Source: Edwardsiella hoshinae NBRC 105699 = ATCC 33379 (GTDB taxonomy: Bacteria; Pseudomonadota; Gammaproteobacteria; Enterobacterales; Enterobacteriaceae). From it: a stretch of DNA of 64,000 nt. The first letter of the stretch is position 1. Each line of letters begins with the position of its first letter. Made by a program: the position numbers and the translations under genes. A model generated the notes under the pieces. It saw nothing but the letters and a program-made list of their open reading frames with translations. It did no database searches and was not told the DNA's origin. The stretch spans positions 1-64,000 of the forward strand of contig NZ_BAUC01000034.1 of NCBI RefSeq assembly GCF_000474215.1, given 5' to 3'. Below are positions 60,026 to 64,000 of this stretch, one piece after another.

Positions 60026-60352
60026 TTACTCCCACCACACATCAAACAACTCGCTGACGACGACGTCCAGCATCCCCTGGCTTTCCAGCCAGTCTTTAAT
60101 CAACTGGCGCTGCTCATCGCTGCAACGACCGATCTGTTGCAGGCAGATCAACCCTTCCCAGCGGAGATAGCCACTGCCGTCGAAGGCTAACCCTTGCGGT
60201 TCGATCACCTCGTCGATCAGGCGATCGAGTACGGCATCGACCGTCTCGACCGGCGTACCCTCGGCAAAACGCCAACTAACGCTGAAGCCCACTTCCTGAA
60301 ACTCGTCAATGTGCAGCTTTTTGCGCAGACGACGACTACGATTTTTCGCCAT
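60026..60352 (-). CDS. yggL: YggL (DUF469) ribosome-associated protein
   Basis: Small cytosolic protein of 108 residues, basic at the N-terminus ([20 protein letters not shown]) and acidic at the end. It matches E. coli YggL, which has been linked to the ribosome. Its start overlaps the trmB stop by one base, so it is translationally coupled to trmB. Confidence 0.94.
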   Translation of the reverse strand: MAKNRSRRLRKKLHIDEFQEVGFSVSWRFAEGTPVETVDAVLDRLIDEVIEPQGLAFDGSGYLRWEGLICLQQIGRCSDEQRQLIKDWLESQGMLDVVVSELFDVWWE

Positions 60353-61068
60353 TACTCTACCCTCTCAAACATCAGGTCCCAGTTGCCATGCCCCAAACGC
60401 TGACCGCGTAGCTCAAACTTCGTGACTGGACGCGAGTCAGGACGCGGGACATAGGTATTATCGTCGGACAGGTTGCGATAGCCCGGCGCATGATTCATTA
60501 CTTCCAGCATATGCTCGGCATAGTTTTCCCAATCGGTCGCCATGTGGAACACACCGCCGACCTTCAGCTTGCCGCGGATACGTTCGGCGAAAGCCGGCTG
60601 CACGATGCGGCGCTTATGATGACGCGCCTTATGCCACGGATCGGGGAAAAACAGCTGCACCATATCCAGCGAGGCGTCAGGGATCATTCGCTCTAATACT
60701 TCGACCGCATCGTGGCACATCACACGCAGGTTGTTTACCCCGGCCTCATGTGCCGCCGCCAGGCAGGCGCCCACGCCCGGGGAATGCACCTCGATACCGA
60801 GGAAGTCGCGCTCCGGGTGTTGCTGCGCCATGGTGACCAGCGAGGCGCCCATACCGAAACCAATCTCCAGCACCACCGGCGCCTGGCGGCCGAACAACGC
60901 CGGCAGATCCAGCGCTTCGGGCGTAAACTCGACACCCATCAGCGGCCAGTACTGTTCCAGCGCCAGTTGCTGCCCTTTGGTCAGGCGCCCCTGACGGCGT
61001 ACAAAGCTACGAATCCGGCGTATGGCGCGGCCGTTTTCATCAAATTCCGCTGTGATCACTTCATTCAT
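60352..61068 (-). CDS. trmB: tRNA (guanine-N7-)-methyltransferase TrmB
   Basis: SAM-dependent enzyme of 238 residues making m7G46 in tRNA. SAM-binding loop [12 protein letters not shown], then [16 protein letters not shown] and the C-terminal [19 protein letters not shown] are diagnostic. Divergent from mutY with 266 bases between, as in E. coli. Confidence 0.97.
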   Translation of the reverse strand: MNEVITAEFDENGRAIRRIRSFVRRQGRLTKGQQLALEQYWPLMGVEFTPEALDLPALFGRQAPVVLEIGFGMGASLVTMAQQHPERDFLGIEVHSPGVGACLAAAHEAGVNNLRVMCHDAVEVLERMIPDASLDMVQLFFPDPWHKARHHKRRIVQPAFAERIRGKLKVGGVFHMATDWENYAEHMLEVMNHAPGYRNLSDDNTYVPRPDSRPVTKFELRGQRLGHGNWDLMFERVE

Positions 61069-61334
61069 GTCGCGTTTTCATCTACCTGGATAATCAAAGT
61101 CAGGGCATTATGCAAAGTTACCCCATTTACACAAGCGCTGATTTTACCAGCAAGCCACAGACTACGGGGAAAATCGCACTACCTATAGTAAAAATTTATA
61201 CTATCTGTCGTTTATCTCATACGTCCATCGAGTACTCCTGCCGGTAAAGATCCGGTTTACAGGTCGGTCCGGCTGTGCTGCAATTCCGTCCCGCGCTGCG
61301 GCGCAACCGAACAGAGTGAGGACATGACTGGTTT

Positions 61335-62423
61335 ATGATGCAGGCGCAATCCTTCGCCCAGGCCGTGCTAGCCTGGTATGCATGCTTCGGACGTAAGACA
61401 CTGCCGTGGCAAAATCCCAAGACCCCCTATCGGGTATGGCTTTCCGAAGTGATGCTGCAACAGACCCAGGTTGCAACGGTGCTCCCCTATTTCCAACGCT
61501 TTACCCAACGCTTTCCCGATGTGCAGGCCTTGGCCGCGGCACCGTTGGATGAAGTCTTGCACCTGTGGACCGGGCTAGGCTACTACGCCCGCGCACGTAA
61601 CCTGCACAAAGCCGCCCAAATCATCGTTGCCCAATATGGCGGCGAGTTTCCCCGCCAGTTCGAGCAGGTGGCCACCTTACCGGGGATTGGCCGTTCGACC
61701 GCCGGAGCCATTCTGTCGCTCTCTCTCGGCCAGCACCATCCGATCCTGGACGGCAACGTTAAACGGGTACTGGCACGCTGCTATGCCGTCGCCGGTTGGC
61801 CGGGGAAGAAAGCGGTCGAACAGCGCCTGTGGCAACTCAGCGCTCAGGTAACCCCCTCCGACGGCGTCAGCCAGTTTAACCAGGCGATGATGGATCTCGG
61901 CGCCCTGGTCTGTACCCGTAGCCGCCCCAAATGCGAGCTGTGTCCGCTCAACGCTGGCTGTCTGGCCTACGCCAACGGCGATTGGGCCGCCTACCCGGGG
62001 AAAAAACCCAAGCAGACCCTACCCGAACGCCAGGCCTACCTGTTACTACTGCAACACGAACGCCAGGTCTGGCTACAACAGCGCCCGGCCAGCGGCCTAT
62101 GGGGCGGGCTATTCTGTTTTCCGCAATTCGACAACGAGGCAATGCTGCACGCGCATCTGCGCCAATTAGGGCTAGATCCCGCGGCGGCGCAAGTCCTAAC
62201 GGCATTCCGCCACACGTTTAGCCATTTTCATTTGGATATCATCCCGGTATGGTCGCACTACGCCCCGGCAACGAGCTGCATGGATGAAGGTGCGGGACTC
62301 TGGTATAACTTAGCGCAGCCGCCCTCCGTCGGGCTGGCGGCGCCTACCGAGCGCCTTTTACAGCAACTGCCACTACAGCCGCTGGCCGCGGGTCGGCGCG
62401 CTGATGCGCAGCATGAGGAGTAA
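61335..62423 (+). CDS. mutY: Adenine DNA glycosylase MutY
   Basis: Base-excision enzyme of 362 residues removing adenine opposite 8-oxoguanine. Catalytic Glu in [12 protein letters not shown], helix-hairpin-helix [13 protein letters not shown], catalytic Asp in ILDGNVKRV, iron-sulfur cysteines in [17 protein letters not shown], and a C-terminal NUDIX-like 8-oxoG recognition domain. Two consecutive ATGs (61335, 61338) could start it. Confidence 0.97.
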   Translation: MMQAQSFAQAVLAWYACFGRKTLPWQNPKTPYRVWLSEVMLQQTQVATVLPYFQRFTQRFPDVQALAAAPLDEVLHLWTGLGYYARARNLHKAAQIIVAQYGGEFPRQFEQVATLPGIGRSTAGAILSLSLGQHHPILDGNVKRVLARCYAVAGWPGKKAVEQRLWQLSAQVTPSDGVSQFNQAMMDLGALVCTRSRPKCELCPLNAGCLAYANGDWAAYPGKKPKQTLPERQAYLLLLQHERQVWLQQRPASGLWGGLFCFPQFDNEAMLHAHLRQLGLDPAAAQVLTAFRHTFSHFHLDIIPVWSHYAPATSCMDEGAGLWYNLAQPPSVGLAAPTERLLQQLPLQPLAAGRRADAQHEE

Positions 62424-62425
62424 GC

Positions 62426-62698
62426 ATGAGCAGAACTGTATTTTGTACTTTCTTAAATCGTGAGGCCGAGGGACTGGATTTTCAGAGTTATCCCGGCGAT
62501 CTGGGCAAGCGCATCTATGACCACATCTCCAAGGAAGCGTGGGGGCAATGGATGGCCAAGCAGACCATGCTGATCAATGAAAAGAAATTGAATATGATGA
62601 ACCCGGACGACCGGAATCTGCTGGCCCGGGAGATGGAGAAGTTCCTGTTCGAAGGCCACGACGTCCACATCGAAGGCTACACGCCGCCGAATCAGTAA
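62426..62698 (+). CDS. yggX: Fe(2+)-trafficking protein YggX
   Basis: Small protein of 90 residues linked to iron-sulfur cluster protection and SoxRS oxidative-stress response. It begins [20 protein letters not shown], with conserved Cys7. It lies two bases after mutY, with GGAG before the ATG; mutY-yggX-mltC is the E. coli order. Confidence 0.97.
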   Translation: MSRTVFCTFLNREAEGLDFQSYPGDLGKRIYDHISKEAWGQWMAKQTMLINEKKLNMMNPDDRNLLAREMEKFLFEGHDVHIEGYTPPNQ

Positions 62699-62702
62699 AA
62701 CC

Positions 62703-62718
62703 GGGCGCACGTGCGCCC
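62703..62718 (+). terminator. Hairpin between yggX and mltC
   Basis: GGGCGCAC/GTGCGCCC is a perfect 16-base palindrome 4 bases after yggX, without a T-tract. It may be a weak terminator or mRNA stabiliser. Confidence 0.4.
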
Positions 62719-62745
62719 TGATGTCATTCAGATATGGCTGTTACC

Positions 62746-63825
62746 ATGAAGAAAGTCCTTGCGCTGGCGTTAATCGCCCCGTTGCTGATCTCGTGCTCCA
62801 GCAAGAAGCCAGAGCGCGACAGCGAAGCATATATTAAAGACACCAACGGGTTCGATATTCTGATGGGACAGTTCGCCCATAACATCGAGAATATCTGGGG
62901 AATTAACGAGGTGTTGATCGCCGGTCCCAAGGACTATGTGAAATATAGCGATCAGTATCTGACCCGTAGCCACATTAACTTTGAAACCGGCCAGATCACC
63001 ATCGAGACCATCGCGACGCTCGATCCGGCAGAGAGTCTGCGTCAGGCTATCGTCACCACCTTGCTGATGGGCGACGACCCCAGTGCCATCGATCTCTACT
63101 CCGATGCCAACGACATCAAACCGAGCCGTGAACCGTTCCTCTACGGTCAAGTGCTGGACAACACCGGACAACCTATCCGTTGGTCTGGGCGCGCCAATAA
63201 CTTCGCCAACTATCTGTTGCAGCACAAGCTGATGAAACGCAGCTCCGGGCTGCACGTCATCTACTCGGTCACCATTCAGTTGGTACCCAACCACCTGGAT
63301 AAACGCGCCCACAAATACTTGGGCATGGTGCGCCGCGCCTCAGAGCGCTATGGCGTCGACGAATCGCTGATCTTGGCGATCATGCAGACCGAGTCCAGCT
63401 TCAACCCCTACGCCGTCAGTCGTTCCGATGCCCTGGGATTAATGCAGGTGATGCAACATACCGCCGGCAAGGATGTCTTCGTCTCGAAAGGGAAATGGGG
63501 CACCCCGAGTCGTAGCTACCTGTTCGATCCAGAGAAGAACATCGATACCGGCACCGCCTACCTGGCGATCTTGCAGAATAACTACCTGGGCGGCATTCAG
63601 AATCCGACCTCTCGCCGCTATGCTGTGATCACCGCCTACAACGGCGGAGCGGGCAGCGTACTGCGCATCTTCTCCAGTGATAAGGGACAAGCGGTCAACA
63701 TCATCAACCAGATGTCGCCCGGCGATGTATATGAAGCGTTGACCCAGCGCCACCCTTCAGCGGAGTCGCGCCGTTATCTGTACAAGGTCAACAACACGCA
63801 GAAGAACTACCGTCGCATCCGCTGA
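62746..63825 (+). CDS. mltC: Membrane-bound lytic transglycosylase MltC
   Basis: Outer-membrane lipoprotein of 359 residues that cleaves peptidoglycan. The lipobox is PLLISC (Cys about residue 17); the N-terminal DUF3393 domain is followed by the SLT domain with catalytic Glu in [15 protein letters not shown]. The ATG at 62746 begins the signal peptide [11 protein letters not shown]; an in-frame ATG at 62734 is less likely. Confidence 0.97.
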   Translation: MKKVLALALIAPLLISCSSKKPERDSEAYIKDTNGFDILMGQFAHNIENIWGINEVLIAGPKDYVKYSDQYLTRSHINFETGQITIETIATLDPAESLRQAIVTTLLMGDDPSAIDLYSDANDIKPSREPFLYGQVLDNTGQPIRWSGRANNFANYLLQHKLMKRSSGLHVIYSVTIQLVPNHLDKRAHKYLGMVRRASERYGVDESLILAIMQTESSFNPYAVSRSDALGLMQVMQHTAGKDVFVSKGKWGTPSRSYLFDPEKNIDTGTAYLAILQNNYLGGIQNPTSRRYAVITAYNGGAGSVLRIFSSDKGQAVNIINQMSPGDVYEALTQRHPSAESRRYLYKVNNTQKNYRRIR

Positions 63826-63845
63826 CGGTAGCGCATCCCCCTTCT

Positions 63846-64000
63846 TCAGTCGTGCGAAGGGTGATGAGGGTGAGCGTGGTCATGCCCCTCACCCTCATCA
63901 CCCGGCACCACCACCAACTTGCCATGACGCACACCCCGCTCGGCGATCACCTGCTCGGCGAAACGCATAACCTCAGTACCCGCCCCCTTCAGCAGCGAGA
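63846..64000 (-). CDS. nikR: NikR-like nickel-responsive regulator, 3' end (partial)
   Basis: The last 50 codons of a minus-strand gene that runs off the window. The translation (SLLKGAGTEVMRFAEQVIAE, then RGVRHGKLVVVP) matches the C-terminal ACT-like domain of NikR, a ribbon-helix-helix repressor of nickel uptake genes; E. coli NikR ends with RGVRHGHLQ. After this a His/Asp-rich tail, GHDHAHPHHPSHD, extends beyond the E. coli end. The DNA-binding half is not in view. Confidence 0.8.
   Translation of the reverse strand, partial: SLLKGAGTEVMRFAEQVIAERGVRHGKLVVVPGDEGEGHDHAHPHHPSHD

Overview
The window reads as chromosome of a GC-rich enterobacterium. Almost every protein has a close Escherichia coli counterpart (EF-P, EpmB, GroEL/ES, AspA, DcuA, DsbD, TorA, CadA/CadB, FucI, MutY, MltC). 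The combination of lysine decarboxylase, TMAO respiration, fucose genes and an indolepyruvate-type decarboxylase in this GC-rich setting suggests Edwardsiella or a close Hafniaceae relative. That genus call is my inference from protein recall. No phage, insertion sequence, CRISPR array or plasmid gene was recognised.

Layout. 0-7 kb: sugE with a guanidine-II-like leader, the divergent efp/epmB pair, then an L-lactate block (permease lldP plus the LutABC-type oxidase). 7-17 kb: lipoprotein yjeI, groSL with a heat-shock promoter, fxsA, aspA-dcuA (aspartate to fumarate and C4-dicarboxylate exchange), cutA-dsbD-yjdC (periplasmic thiol redox), and a yfdX homologue. 17.5 kb: one tRNA-Phe gene with a stringent-type promoter. 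It is followed by AT-rich sequence carrying an atypical NCS2 permease and a ThDP-dependent 2-oxo-acid decarboxylase. 21.8-31.3 kb: a complete TMAO respiration locus (torS, torT, torR, torCAD) with four tor-box-like repeats and a small unassigned membrane protein. 31.4-33.5 kb: a bestrophin-like channel and an HdeD-like protein. 33.5-42.2 kb: the L-fucose regulon, fucAO divergent from fucPIKUR, with an unusually long 1 kb control region. 42.4-48 kb: ygiBC and cadBA (acid-induced lysine decarboxylation) without an adjacent cadC. 48.3-64 kb: housekeeping genes largely in the E. coli order endA to mltC (sprT, endA, rsmE, gshB, yqgE, ruvX, yggS, yggT, yggU, rdgB, hemW, yggN, yggL, trmB, mutY, yggX, mltC). 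A solute-binding protein and glutaminase glsB sit within this run, and the window ends in the 3' end of nikR.

How the genes work together. Much of the accessory content serves low-oxygen or gut life: TMAO as electron acceptor, aspartate/fumarate exchange, lactate and fucose as carbon sources, and lysine decarboxylation for acid stress. I did not find a clearly novel multi-gene system. The best leads are the NCS2 permease with several changed substrate-site residues, the 1 kb fuc control region with three CRP-like sites and a perfect 10-bp inverted repeat, the small membrane protein behind torS, cadBA without cadC, and the riboswitch-like leader of sugE whose loops deviate from consensus.
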